A stretch of DNA of 36,961 nucleotides from positions 1 through 36,961 of the IMG/VR virus record IMGVR_UViG_3300043436_001096. One strand, given 5' to 3'. The stretch comes from a virus. The notes beneath the pieces were generated by a model. The model was not told where the DNA came from, did no database searches, and saw nothing but the letters and a program-made list of their open reading frames with translations. Below, piece after piece: positions 1 through 8,487 of this stretch (positions are counted from its first letter, which is position 1; the number at the start of each line of letters is the position of its first letter). A program made the translations under genes and the position numbers.

Positions 1-139
1 CTAGAGACATATTATTCCCCTTGTATCCATTTAATTGCATCATCATGTGACGTAAAATACCGCCACATTTCCGTACTAGTTTCTCTCATTGCTTCTTGTC
101 CTCTAAGCAATAAGACTATCATTGGTGCTATTTGTAATG
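1..139. repeat. terminal direct repeat, left copy (circular overlap)
   Basis: Bases 1-139 recur at 36823-36961 with a single mismatch (T at 13, C at 36835). This is what an assembler gives for a circular or circularly permuted phage genome, so the unit genome is about 36,822 bp. The repeat covers the 3' end of the 156-aa gene and, in the right copy, the start of the next gene downstream. It could instead be a short physical terminal repeat; the sequence alone cannot separate the two. Confidence 0.9.
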
Positions 140-482
140 AAATAATACGCAATGTGAGCGCATAGGCTCTGTCGTTGGTATTACCATTTTCAAGTTCTAC
201 AGAGTCTTGCCAAGCATTTATACTCTGAATCACTAAAGGCATCAAAAACGCCTTATTTTGATTAAAGAACTCATTTGTAGGTAGCGTCACCAAAGCATTC
301 CAAAAGACAGTATCAATGTCTTTTCTGCTAGGCTCTTTGTCTTTATCTACTAAGTCATCCCATAACTCAGCAATACCTGATAAAGCGACTAAAAAGTCTA
401 CAGCACTCTGGTTGCCACCAAACCATTCTAACAGTTTGGCATTCCTTAAGTTACGCCAATCTTCACTATCATGGTTAATCAT
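12..482 (-). CDS. conserved phage protein of unknown function, 156 aa
   Basis: A 156-aa soluble, acidic, helix-rich protein. A central segment reads ELWDDLVDKDKEPS and a later one SINAWQDSVEL. I recall similar proteins lying beside tail and ejection genes in environmental podoviruses, but cannot name a function. It sits between the nozzle-like gene upstream and, across the circular join, the ejection protein gene whose ATG follows the stop by one base. The stop codon is TAA in this copy and TGA in the terminal copy at 36834-36836. The start ATG at 482 has only a weak purine stretch upstream. It may be a virion or assembly factor by position only. Confidence 0.75.
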   Translation of the reverse strand: MINHDSEDWRNLRNAKLLEWFGGNQSAVDFLVALSGIAELWDDLVDKDKEPSRKDIDTVFWNALVTLPTNEFFNQNKAFLMPLVIQSINAWQDSVELENGNTNDRAYALTLRIISLQIAPMIVLLLRGQEAMRETSTEMWRYFTSHDDAIKWIQGE

Positions 483-509
483 AATATTTGTTCTAAAAAA
501 TAGCTAGTT

Positions 510-1985
510 TTATCGCAAACTACCCATTTTCCCATCAAATCTAATAACGCCAACTCGCCAATCAGTTAAATCAACACCTTCAATCCTAGCGGCAATTTGT
601 CTACCGCTTAATCGAATTGAAGTCGGGTTAGCCATTGAATATGGGCCATAGTCGTATTTGGTAGCATTTGGATAGAACTTTGTGCTAAACCGAACTTGGA
701 CATCACCAGCAGTCTTTTCATCGGGAACCAATCCCGTCAGACTCATGGTTCTATCACCATTACCTAGCTCTACTGGTCCTGACTCAGCAAATAGTGTTTG
801 ACCATCATAATCAAAACCAACTTCATGCTCATAGATGTATCCGTCTGTAGAAACCATAATTAAGTTATTAAAGATCCCACGATCTGTACCGCAAGTACGA
901 GCCAAAGTACCAATTGCCCAATGATTCTCACGATAGTTGTAAGAAACGTAAGAATCTACTTCATTAGATGCGGCACTTGGGTAAAACCACCAAATCTCAC
1001 CATAAGTTGAATTGTGGACACAGTAAACCTTGGAAGACTGAGTTGTGTTCATGTTACTAAACACATAGTCCGAAACATCAGAATTTAGTGGTTTAACAAA
1101 GCCATCGTACATCCAAAACCCTGAACCAGACATCCAAATACAGGCATTGTCAGTAGCGGCTACTGCTTGCTTAGAGATAACACCGCAACCAGATCCAATG
1201 CGCTCAAAACTATAAATGAAAGGAGGACCAATGTATGTAGCAGTATGTACATCAACATCAGTAAACAGAATAGTTGCTCCACGGATGCGTTTAGCGCATT
1301 GCAAAGAGCCAATAGTGGTCAGCTCAAAGTCGCCAGCTTGGTTAGTGGCAGCAGGAGTCCAAACAGTATTATTTTCTTGGTCACACCATTGGATTTTACG
1401 AGGATTTCCACCTGCTCCAAGTGCAAATAAGAATCGTTCTTGAGTAACAATTAGTCCAGTACAGCTAGTTGGTGCGTTAGTAATAGCAACCGCATCATTA
1501 GCAGTATTTAATTGCCACTCCAAAAGCTTACCATCTTTAGTTGAACAGGCAACCAAATACTCACCAAAGGTATCTAAACTCCAAGTAGTCGCAGGAATGT
1601 ATGAGCCTAAATCTGGTCTTGCAACGCCATAGGCAAAACTTCCATAAGTTCCATAACCATAACCAATTTTAAGTACTGCATCTGCATCACCAACAGTAAA
1701 ACTTGTAGGCGTAATGTCAGTTAAAGTACCAGATTCACTCATTGAGTACAATTTTGAATGTGTACCAATTGCGATGCGTCTATTATTGGAATTGTCTCGC
1801 CAGTTAATCAAGCCTCTAGCCATACCCGTCAATTGACTAGTAGAACGCTTCCTCCATCCACCAACTGGACGGATAGTGTTTTCATACCAACGTACCAAAT
1901 TTGAGCCGTTCCAACGACCTTTAGACTGATATTCAGTCCCGTTTTTGTATACGCCTGGAGGAATTTGTAGTGGAATGTATGCCAT
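510..1985 (-). CDS. tail nozzle / DNA-stabilisation protein, P22 gp10-like
   Basis: A 491-aa beta-rich protein whose N-terminus (MAYIPLQIPPGVYKNGTEY, then a WYENTIRPVGGW segment) matches my memory of phage stabilisation proteins of the P22 gp10 type. These form the nozzle at the tip of a short tail and help keep DNA in the capsid. Regular short strand repeats with W, Y and G (for example GEIWWFYPSA and HWAIGTLARTCG) fit a propeller-like body. It is the last large structural gene of the leftward morphogenesis block, after the adaptor and fibre genes, as expected for a distal tail part. The family is assigned by pattern recall, and a related tail-hub protein is possible. Confidence 0.7.
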   Translation of the reverse strand: MAYIPLQIPPGVYKNGTEYQSKGRWNGSNLVRWYENTIRPVGGWRKRSTSQLTGMARGLINWRDNSNNRRIAIGTHSKLYSMSESGTLTDITPTSFTVGDADAVLKIGYGYGTYGSFAYGVARPDLGSYIPATTWSLDTFGEYLVACSTKDGKLLEWQLNTANDAVAITNAPTSCTGLIVTQERFLFALGAGGNPRKIQWCDQENNTVWTPAATNQAGDFELTTIGSLQCAKRIRGATILFTDVDVHTATYIGPPFIYSFERIGSGCGVISKQAVAATDNACIWMSGSGFWMYDGFVKPLNSDVSDYVFSNMNTTQSSKVYCVHNSTYGEIWWFYPSAASNEVDSYVSYNYRENHWAIGTLARTCGTDRGIFNNLIMVSTDGYIYEHEVGFDYDGQTLFAESGPVELGNGDRTMSLTGLVPDEKTAGDVQVRFSTKFYPNATKYDYGPYSMANPTSIRLSGRQIAARIEGVDLTDWRVGVIRFDGKMGSLR

Positions 1986-1994
1986 ATCTGTATT

Positions 1995-2651
1995 CTATTC
2001 CCTAGGTAGGTTGGAGACAAAGCTAATTGTAGCAATTACAGATGGAATTGATGGCCTAGTTGGTGTTGTACTGGCAACGTAATGTTCAATATATGCCCCA
2101 ACATCACTTGTTCTCCAAACGATTTCAACATAATCATTTGCATTTAAATCAACAAAGAAATTTATAGCACAAATAGTATGAAATGGATTTGATACGTCTT
2201 TTCTTGGAGCCAACCCATATCTACTGTTAGATTTATCTATATTTGTACCATTTTTTCTAAACCAAATATCTATATCTTGAGAATCATTAGTTGTATTTAC
2301 TAATTGGAGAGAAAACTGAATGTTATAAATTCCTGAGTCTGTAACATTAAGTCTTGAACTGTTTGATAAAGTGACTCCATTTGCAAAATCAGTTGTATCA
2401 AAAGTTATAGGATAGGCAGTAGTTGTATTGGCAGCAATCTGATCTGTGCCATCTTGGAAAGCACCATAAGGGTTATTCAGGTACTTGCCACCCCTTGGGC
2501 CAAAAACAGATTGTAATGAGTTAAGTAACTTTGTAAAAAACAACCTAAGTAGTCCATTGTTTTGATTTTGGACATCTTGAGAATAGACAATTCCTGATGT
2601 ACCCAAACTAGGTATAGCAGGAATATCTAATTGTTGTTTTACATTAGCCAT
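1995..2651 (-). CDS. virion surface protein with C1q-like jelly-roll domain
   Basis: 218 aa. Residues about 75-215 read as a C1q/TNF-like beta sandwich: a YPITFDTTDFANGVT strand, a GIYNIQFSLQLVNT core strand, a DIDIWFRKNGTNI strand and an AYIEHY segment near the end. In phages such domains are common at fibre tips and on decoration proteins. The gene starts inside the stop of the small membrane-protein gene (TAATG), so translation is probably coupled. Its place among fibre genes suggests a host-contact or surface role. There is no enzyme motif. The trimeric C1q-type assembly is inference. Confidence 0.6.
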   Translation of the reverse strand: MANVKQQLDIPAIPSLGTSGIVYSQDVQNQNNGLLRLFFTKLLNSLQSVFGPRGGKYLNNPYGAFQDGTDQIAANTTTAYPITFDTTDFANGVTLSNSSRLNVTDSGIYNIQFSLQLVNTTNDSQDIDIWFRKNGTNIDKSNSRYGLAPRKDVSNPFHTICAINFFVDLNANDYVEIVWRTSDVGAYIEHYVASTTPTRPSIPSVIATISFVSNLPRE

Positions 2652-2875
2652 TACTTTTTAAGCCATGTTTGCCAAATAGCACCTGCGGCTATAACTAAGC
2701 TTCCGATCCATAGTATTGGTTTAGCTGCAGAAGCAATCCATCCAAGCACTTTAATAGCACCTTGCATGGCATCAATTGCATCAACTAAGCCTTTGGTGTT
2801 TTTATCTATCGTATCAACTTTATGCTCAACAGCAAGAAGCCGATCATAGATTTGTTGGTGGCTCACATTGTCCAT
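2651..2875 (-). CDS. small coiled-coil plus membrane-anchor protein, holin- or XhlA-like
   Basis: 74 aa. Residues 1-42 form an amphipathic, charged helix with heptad character (YDRLLAVEHKVDTIDKNTK). Residues about 45-69 are one hydrophobic span rich in A, I, W and G, ending in WLKK. This is the layout of XhlA/hemolysin-type phage proteins and of some holin partners. A strong ribosome binding site (AAGGGG, 5 nt before ATG) sets the start. The main lysis genes lie elsewhere (28.8-30.4 kb), so this could be a second holin or antiholin, or a membrane anchor used during tail function. Confidence 0.55.
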   Translation of the reverse strand: MDNVSHQQIYDRLLAVEHKVDTIDKNTKGLVDAIDAMQGAIKVLGWIASAAKPILWIGSLVIAAGAIWQTWLKK

Positions 2876-2877
2876 GT

Positions 2878-4323
2878 TTACCCCTTAACAACAATTTTTG
2901 TTGCAGAAATAGCTATTCCAGCATATACATTTAAAGGATCAGGAGCAGTACTTAAAGTACCATCCATTTGTAAATAATATGGCTTGCCAGTTGTTAGCCC
3001 AGATTGAGCATCATCAACAGATCCTATTGTTTGTACTGTTGCTGTAGCGCCATTCGAGTATGTATTGTTAGCAATACCAATGTAATTTTTAGATGTAAGA
3101 TTTGTAGAGCTTGTTGAAATTACCACACCTCTACCACCAATTGTTCCTGTACTGTCATAGTAATTAACAAGTATTCCTAGACCTCGAATTGCAACATTTG
3201 CGAATCCTCCACCACCATCGGTATCAAATACTGCTGGAGTTCCATACGATATTGAAGTCCCAGATAAAGTTCCGCTAACATATTCACAACCACCCAATGT
3301 GTCATTTGAATAAGTTAAAAATACTTTTTGGTTTGCAAAATCGTATGCAACAGATGGATATCTTGATGTGTTTGTAGCAAAAGTCTGCTCAGTACCAAAA
3401 CTAATTGACGTTCCAGAAACTGTAGCAACTATTGTGTAACCTGTTTCACCACCATACCAATAAGCAAAAATTATTTTGCTATTTGTTGTGTCATAAGTTG
3501 AATTAATATTAGCAATACCAGTACCACCACCAAATTGGACTGGTGTTCCAAAGCTTATAGACGTTCCAGAAACTGTTCCTACAGCCGCAAAGCCTTGGTT
3601 AGATGAACTTGTATTTTTATATGCAACAACAATTTTCCCATTTGTTTTATCTTCTTGTAAACAAATTGTGTCGGCTGGAACGCTTGTTGTGAAATTTGCT
3701 GCAGTACCAACAGTTATATCATTTCCAGAAATTGTTCCAACTTTTGCAAATCCTTGATTAGAACTATATCCATAGGCAAATACAACTTTATTGTTAGTTG
3801 AGTCATACTCACAAGCAATTACGCCAGCTGTTGCAACACCGATACTGGTGTATGTTGTAAGAACATTATCCGTTACTGATGCAACACAAGCATTTCCTGA
3901 TAAAGAAGTTGCCCAAGCTAAAACAAAATTACCAGTTGATGTATCACAAGTCACATCTTGAGATGTTGCGCTTGATTGAAGTGTTACTTCATTTCCAAAA
4001 ATTATATTTGTACCATTGAGTTTTCCACAAATAGCATAAGCAGAACTGCTAACTGTGTATACAAATACAAAATATGTTCCATTGAACGCACAAGCTAAAT
4101 TTGTCGCAGGGTTTCCATTTCGATATGCAAGTTTAGCGTTTACAACTGGTGTTATAGCTGTGGCAACAACGGCACTTACAGTACCATTGGCATTAACAAC
4201 TAATTTATTTCCGTTTGTAATAGCACCAGAGGCGGTAGCAGTAAACTGACCAGCAGTTACAGCAGTTGTTTGAATTGACGCATCTGGAAACTGTAAGCCA
4301 GTTGATACAAGAGTTGTAGCCAT
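2878..4323 (-). CDS. tail fibre / receptor-binding protein with predicted seven-bladed beta-propeller
   Basis: 481 aa in three parts. A short N-terminal fibre motif (residues 1-70) is followed by about seven repeats of 45-52 residues (about 72-400), each with a strand like VFAYGYSS or IIFAYWYGG and a blade end like GTVSGTSISFGT. The C-terminal domain (about 410-481, from YIGIANNTY through GLTTGKPYYLQMDGTLS to AISATKIVVKG) is one I recall on many phage fibre proteins. Seven repeats of this length suggest a closed propeller, plausibly carbohydrate binding. An AAGGAG site precedes the ATG. Function is inferred from architecture and position. Confidence 0.7.
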   Translation of the reverse strand: MATTLVSTGLQFPDASIQTTAVTAGQFTATASGAITNGNKLVVNANGTVSAVVATAITPVVNAKLAYRNGNPATNLACAFNGTYFVFVYTVSSSAYAICGKLNGTNIIFGNEVTLQSSATSQDVTCDTSTGNFVLAWATSLSGNACVASVTDNVLTTYTSIGVATAGVIACEYDSTNNKVVFAYGYSSNQGFAKVGTISGNDITVGTAANFTTSVPADTICLQEDKTNGKIVVAYKNTSSSNQGFAAVGTVSGTSISFGTPVQFGGGTGIANINSTYDTTNSKIIFAYWYGGETGYTIVATVSGTSISFGTEQTFATNTSRYPSVAYDFANQKVFLTYSNDTLGGCEYVSGTLSGTSISYGTPAVFDTDGGGGFANVAIRGLGILVNYYDSTGTIGGRGVVISTSSTNLTSKNYIGIANNTYSNGATATVQTIGSVDDAQSGLTTGKPYYLQMDGTLSTAPDPLNVYAGIAISATKIVVKG

Positions 4324-4336
4324 TTATATTGCTCCT

Positions 4337-4765
4337 TTATGGTGTTTCATTGCTAGAAATATTACTCAATGCAGTAAATACACCTGCACTTGTCATACTT
4401 GCAATTGTTGTTGCGCCATACTTGAAAAGCAACTTTCCACCTGATTCAACAATAGAAAAATTTGTAGTTGCAAGTGAACCAGCACTTAAATTGGATGCCA
4501 CTCCTGAAATGTTTGTTCCAACCAATGCAGATGGAGTTCCAAGATTTGGCGTAACTAAAGTAGGACTAGTAGATAAAACAAGATTACCAGTTCCTGTTTT
4601 GGTTCCAACACCAGAACCGCCTTTTGTTACCTTAAGGAATGGTCCAGTATCAAATAAGCCATCAATGGTATCTAAGTCTGTATTTATCTTAGTTCCCCAT
4701 GAATCCGTAGATGCACCAACTTCTGGCTTAGTAAGCCCTAGATTCGTAGTTGTTGTATCAGCCAT
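4337..4765 (-). CDS. short tail fibre protein
   Basis: 142 aa. The N-terminus carries the frequent phage fibre motif [19 protein letters not shown], probably an attachment domain. It is followed by [20 protein letters not shown] and [16 protein letters not shown], low-complexity shaft sequence seen in many fibre proteins. It lacks a large tip domain and is short for a fibre, so it may pair with the neighbouring fibre proteins or act as a connector. An AGAGG site precedes the ATG. Confidence 0.65.
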   Translation of the reverse strand: MADTTTTNLGLTKPEVGASTDSWGTKINTDLDTIDGLFDTGPFLKVTKGGSGVGTKTGTGNLVLSTSPTLVTPNLGTPSALVGTNISGVASNLSAGSLATTNFSIVESGGKLLFKYGATTIASMTSAGVFTALSNISSNETP

Positions 4766-4775
4766 TATTTACCTC

Positions 4776-5303
4776 TTAATTGATTGTTGCAGACCAAGTT
4801 TCAGAAACATCTGTTGTTGTTGTCCAATCATCCGAATTATCATTTACTGTTGTCCATGATTTTGATGAAATTGTTGCATCAGACCATGTTTCAGATATAT
4901 CTGATGAATCATTCCAAGACTCCGAAATGTCTTGTTCATTTTCCCATTTTCTCACAACACTAGAAATAAAGCTAGAAACGCTTGAAAATTCTGATGAAAT
5001 GCTTATTATTGAAGATCCGCTTGAAGTAAAGTTACTTAACGAAATTACTTGAGCGCCACTATTTGTAACAAAATTGGCGGTTGTCTGAACATTGCTTAAA
5101 GAATTTAAAGAAATTGACCCATTAACAATTAAAACTGCGGCACTTGCAATGCTAGATTCGCTAGATAAATTTACAGCAGCATTCAGCAAAACTACTGCTG
5201 AAGAATTAAATTCAGACTGTGCTGAAATTGATACAGAAATTAAAGATAAGCCTGTCCCAGTATCAGCAAATCCTGACTGAGATAGTGCTGTAAATCCAAA
5301 CAT
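4776..5303 (-). CDS. Ser-rich virion protein with tryptophan decad repeats
   Basis: 175 aa. Residues 1-110 are a Ser/Val/Ala-rich beta-prone stretch. The C-terminus is a decad array: tryptophans fall at 120, 130, 140, 150, 160 and 170, exactly ten residues apart, in units like DISESWNDSS and DISETWSDAT. I recall marine and freshwater phage structural proteins ending in similar W-D/T repeats, but no function is established that I can cite. The position among fibre genes suggests a shaft or decoration protein. No clear Shine-Dalgarno precedes the ATG, as the leader is A/T only. Confidence 0.6.
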   Translation of the reverse strand: MFGFTALSQSGFADTGTGLSLISVSISAQSEFNSSAVVLLNAAVNLSSESSIASAAVLIVNGSISLNSLSNVQTTANFVTNSGAQVISLSNFTSSGSSIISISSEFSSVSSFISSVVRKWENEQDISESWNDSSDISETWSDATISSKSWTTVNDNSDDWTTTTDVSETWSATIN

Positions 5304-5315
5304 AATTTATATTTA

Positions 5316-5576
5316 TTACAACGCTTGAATTTTTGCTGCCAACGCATTAAGTTGAACAAGCAATTCATCTTTAGTTGGCTCTGTAGAAGCTACAGGAACA
5401 TCAATTTCTGCAGGTTTTGTAAAGGTTGTGCCGTCATATAGCCATCCACGACCACAAGCCTCACCATTTACATAATCAGGCACTTCAACTAAACCCTGTT
5501 GAGAGGCAAAGTCTTCTTCAGCAATGATGACATTATCAACAACGCCATCAACAATAAATCCGTATTTTTTAGTCAT
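5316..5576 (-). CDS. small fibre-associated or assembly protein
   Basis: About 86 aa. MTKKYGFIVDGVVDNVI, DFASQQGLVEVP and GRGWLYDGTTFTKP form a compact domain I recall downstream of many phage fibre genes, followed by a helical tail (EPTKDELLVQLNALAAKIQAL). This resembles small tail-fibre accessory or chaperone-like proteins. An upstream ATG at 5588 overlaps the stop of the glycine-rich fibre gene but has no ribosome binding site. The ATG at 5576 has GGTGA five bases upstream and matches the family start, so I prefer it. Role inferred from context. Confidence 0.6.
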   Translation of the reverse strand: MTKKYGFIVDGVVDNVIIAEEDFASQQGLVEVPDYVNGEACGRGWLYDGTTFTKPAEIDVPVASTEPTKDELLVQLNALAAKIQAL

Positions 5577-5581
5577 TTGCA

Positions 5582-7468
5582 TCACCATGTGTAAACAGCT
5601 ATGTAACCATTGCCACCAGCACCACCTGCGCCAGAAGGAGAAGTATCTGTGATGCCAGAACCACCACCACCACCACCGCCACCTCGTGCGCCACCAGCAC
5701 CACCAGCAGTTGCTTGTGCGCCACCACCACCACCTTGGTTTGTGCCTCCAGCAGTACTTACTGCGCCACCACCACCAGTATTACCTACATTACTACCACC
5801 TACTTGCGCTGCTGATGTTCCACCAGCAATGTCGCCAAACCCTGCGCCACCACCTCCGCTACCATAAGCAGAACAACCACCAGGTTGGTTAGAACCTGAT
5901 GAAAATGATTTAGCTGTACCACCACCGCCACCACCAAACCCAGAAGCACCACCAGTAGGGCCTCCACCGAAGGCTTGATTGCTTACTGTTATTGTTCCAC
6001 CGCCACTATATGTAGCAGTTATTAGCGGTGCGCCAGCAGTTGTTCCAGAAGCAGCGCCAGTAGTACCACCACCAGCTCCACCATTAACATTGCCATTTGT
6101 GACATATTTGCCACCAACACCAAGACCACCACCATAGGCTGTTAAGTGAGAGCCAAAGGTACTGTTGCCACCATTAGAGCCATTATTGCCATTTCCCTCT
6201 GTGGCTTTTGCTGCGCCACCTGCGCCACCTGCACCAATTGTGATTGTTACAGTAGAAGCTAAATCGCTTGCTTTAAAAAGTTTGTAGTTGTAACCAGAAC
6301 CACCGCCACCTGCGCCCCCACCTGCTGGGTCATTAGTAGGAGGAAGCCTGCCACTACCACCGCCACCACCACCGCCAAATGCCTCAACTAATACAAAGGT
6401 TGCGCCAGATGGTTTAGTCCATGTGCCAGATGATGAAAACTCTTGCAAGTTTGCACCGCCACCAGCAGCCGCCCAAGTAGGTGCAGCAGCGCCATTACTT
6501 GTCAATACTTGACCTGAAGTTCCTACCGCCAACATCGCAGTTGTTCCAGCAGCAGATTGATATGGAATAGTTCCAGCAGAACCACTTGCTAAATTTGTTG
6601 CTGTTGTTGCCGTTGTTGCTGATGTAGCGGATGTAGCAGATGTCGCATTGCCACTCAATGCGGCAGTAATAGTACCTGCACTAAAGTTTCCTGAAGCATC
6701 ACGAACAACTACTTTTGATGCTGTATTTGTAGAAGTAGCATCTACTGCAGCAGTTACAGCCAAAGATCCGTCATAACTTGTGCCAGTTAAAAAACTACCC
6801 AAAGTTAACGCATTAGCCACAGACCCCGCAGAACCTGAAATATTTCCAGATACCGCAGAGCCACTAATAGCAATGCTTGTATTTGTTACTGAACTTACTT
6901 GACCAGAAGCATTGGTAGTAATAACTGGAACTTGTGATGCTGAACCATACGTGCTTGCAGTTCCTACTGGTGTAATGCTAAATGTTCTAGTAGATAAGCT
7001 TAAGCCTGTACCAGCAGAATATGCACCATCTACATATAACTTATTTGCAATATCTGTATTACCAGAAGGAGCCGTAGTTATTGTTCCAGTTGTTAGTGCG
7101 GCAGATGTGGCAGTAATAGCGCCAAATGATTGTTGGGCAACAACATCTGAGGCATTTAAAAATACAGATTTTTCAGAAGGATATGTGACAAAGACATCTT
7201 TTGATCCTGCCGCAAAATTAACTAAATTATCACTATTGCTTGATGAAAGAACAGTTGTTCTAGCTAGTGTAGTCCCACTAGATGTGTATGTTCCAATACC
7301 AACTTCCCATGCGCCAGTTGAATTATCAACAATAGCGTAATAGGTTGTATTGCTATTTCCAATGATAGAGAAAGATTGAAAACCAGTAACTGCACCAGCA
7401 AGAGTAATTGTGCCAGTACCAGTTGTAGAGGTAGTCTCTTTTACTCGATCAGCAAGTACAAGTGCCAT
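5582..7468 (-). CDS. large tail fibre with glycine-rich receptor-binding tip
   Basis: 628 aa. Residues 1-105 are a conserved phage fibre domain (VLADRVKETTSTTGTGT, then GAWEVGIGTYTSSGTTLAR and KDVFVTYPSEK). Residues about 105-340 are Ser/Thr/Ala-rich shaft, including a SATSATSATTATTATN tract. Residues about 345-628 are a glycine-rich domain starting SGTWTKPSGATFVLVEAFGG and ending GNGYIAVYTW, with more than a dozen poly-Gly runs. Such domains resemble polyglycine-sandwich adhesins (for example phage S16 gp38) and the glycine-rich domain family on many fibres. This is the strongest candidate for the primary receptor-binding protein. Confidence 0.75.
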   Translation of the reverse strand: MALVLADRVKETTSTTGTGTITLAGAVTGFQSFSIIGNSNTTYYAIVDNSTGAWEVGIGTYTSSGTTLARTTVLSSSNSDNLVNFAAGSKDVFVTYPSEKSVFLNASDVVAQQSFGAITATSAALTTGTITTAPSGNTDIANKLYVDGAYSAGTGLSLSTRTFSITPVGTASTYGSASQVPVITTNASGQVSSVTNTSIAISGSAVSGNISGSAGSVANALTLGSFLTGTSYDGSLAVTAAVDATSTNTASKVVVRDASGNFSAGTITAALSGNATSATSATSATTATTATNLASGSAGTIPYQSAAGTTAMLAVGTSGQVLTSNGAAAPTWAAAGGGANLQEFSSSGTWTKPSGATFVLVEAFGGGGGGGSGRLPPTNDPAGGGAGGGGSGYNYKLFKASDLASTVTITIGAGGAGGAAKATEGNGNNGSNGGNSTFGSHLTAYGGGLGVGGKYVTNGNVNGGAGGGTTGAASGTTAGAPLITATYSGGGTITVSNQAFGGGPTGGASGFGGGGGGTAKSFSSGSNQPGGCSAYGSGGGGAGFGDIAGGTSAAQVGGSNVGNTGGGGAVSTAGGTNQGGGGGAQATAGGAGGARGGGGGGGGSGITDTSPSGAGGAGGNGYIAVYTW

Positions 7469-7470
7469 AT

Positions 7471-7863
7471 TTAACTCAATGTAATATCAAGATCGCCAGC
7501 AGGGATGCGTAAAATGTCGCCAGTAGATATGGTTTTTGATGCGGTTAAATCAGACCATGCTAAAAAATTGCCAGAAGTTAAAGCATCATAAATAGCAACT
7601 GCAACAATTGTTCCCCACGAACCAGTAGCGGCATCAAACTCAACAGCAGCAGAATTAGTTGCCAATGTTGTAGTTCCACTTACTGTAAAACTTACAGCTT
7701 TTCGTGCATATCCACTACCACTTAATTCTGTACCACCGCCAGCGTCTGTAGGCGCAGCAGTATACAAAGCCACATAGAGTGAAGTTGGAGAAGTGTATGC
7801 TGTGTTTGTAAAAACGTGCTTTAAAAGCTTGTCTTCCAAATAGTCTGAAAATGAACCTGCCAT
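7471..7863 (-). CDS. conserved phage tail-fibre-like protein, 130 aa
   Basis: 130 aa. MAGSFSDYLEDKLLKHVF, then TSLYVALYTAAPTDAGGGTE and GWG-type turns (ATGSWGTIVAVAIYDA), match a widespread family usually annotated as phage tail fibre-like protein. It is compact, beta-rich and without enzymatic motifs. It lies between the adaptor gene and the main fibre, which fits a role in attaching fibres to the tail or decorating the virion. A GGGGT site precedes the ATG. The family recall is fairly secure; the function is inferred. Confidence 0.65.
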   Translation of the reverse strand: MAGSFSDYLEDKLLKHVFTNTAYTSPTSLYVALYTAAPTDAGGGTELSGSGYARKAVSFTVSGTTTLATNSAAVEFDAATGSWGTIVAVAIYDALTSGNFLAWSDLTASKTISTGDILRIPAGDLDITLS

Positions 7864-7866
7864 TTT

Positions 7867-8487
7867 TTACCCCAAAGATCGGGCACGAATAATAGGAGTA
7901 GAAGAAACAGATGCCCTTTGATCTGCCACCTCCATATCGCCCAAAGAGTTTGCATACAGTGAACTCCATGTGGCAAGACGCTCATCATCCTTTAAATATG
8001 GAGTAGCTTCTAGCAAAGCGCCATATAAGTACAAGTCTGGGGCATAAGCCAAAAGCCAGTTGCTTGTATTTGAATCACTTAATACAGGAATCTTACCATA
8101 ATATGTAAGCTCACCTGTATAACCAGTATCTGGAGTTGGAATCACTTCAATTTGAGCACCAACAATAGTGTAATAAAGAGGTTTACCAACACCTATTGCA
8201 GTAGTTTGACGTATTTCATCACCTTGAAAATTTGTAACAAATTCAAGATAAGTAATTGGGTTGGTATTCAAAACAAATTGCTTTGCTTGCAACCAATCTG
8301 AAGGGTATCCAAAATATTGAGTGTCAATGGTAGCAGTCGCCCTCTTTACCATTTGCCGAACACGCAATTTACGATTAAATTTTGCTTCCGCTAAAGTAAT
8401 AAAAGACGGGATGGCAGAAGTCAAATCATCACGATTTAAATAATCAGCAATAGTTGCTTTTAATCCGCTATATGTATCAAGTGCCAT
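7867..8487 (-). CDS. head-tail adaptor protein (SU10 adaptor-like)
   Basis: 206 aa. The helical N-terminus (LKATIADYLNRDDLTSAIPSF) is followed by AEAKFNRKLRVRQM, FGYPSDWLQAKQF and the C-terminal helical segment LLAYAPDLYLYGALLEATPY. This is the pattern of podovirus adaptor proteins, such as the SU10 adaptor and functional relatives of P22 gp4 and T7 gp11, which bind below the portal and link head to tail. The gene overlaps the end of the glycosyltransferase gene by 11 nt. It sits between capsid and fibre genes, as expected. Confidence 0.75.
   Translation of the reverse strand: MALDTYSGLKATIADYLNRDDLTSAIPSFITLAEAKFNRKLRVRQMVKRATATIDTQYFGYPSDWLQAKQFVLNTNPITYLEFVTNFQGDEIRQTTAIGVGKPLYYTIVGAQIEVIPTPDTGYTGELTYYGKIPVLSDSNTSNWLLAYAPDLYLYGALLEATPYLKDDERLATWSSLYANSLGDMEVADQRASVSSTPIIRARSLG

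Noticed and set aside
4329-4859. 176-aa plus-strand ORF across two fibre genes
   Set aside because: It lies antisense to two well-supported genes with ribosome binding sites and has no domain; the ORF arises from low stop density.
5610-5867. Proline-rich ORF on the plus strand (85 aa)
   Set aside because: It is the mirror of glycine codons in the glycine-rich fibre gene; composition explained fully by the opposite strand.
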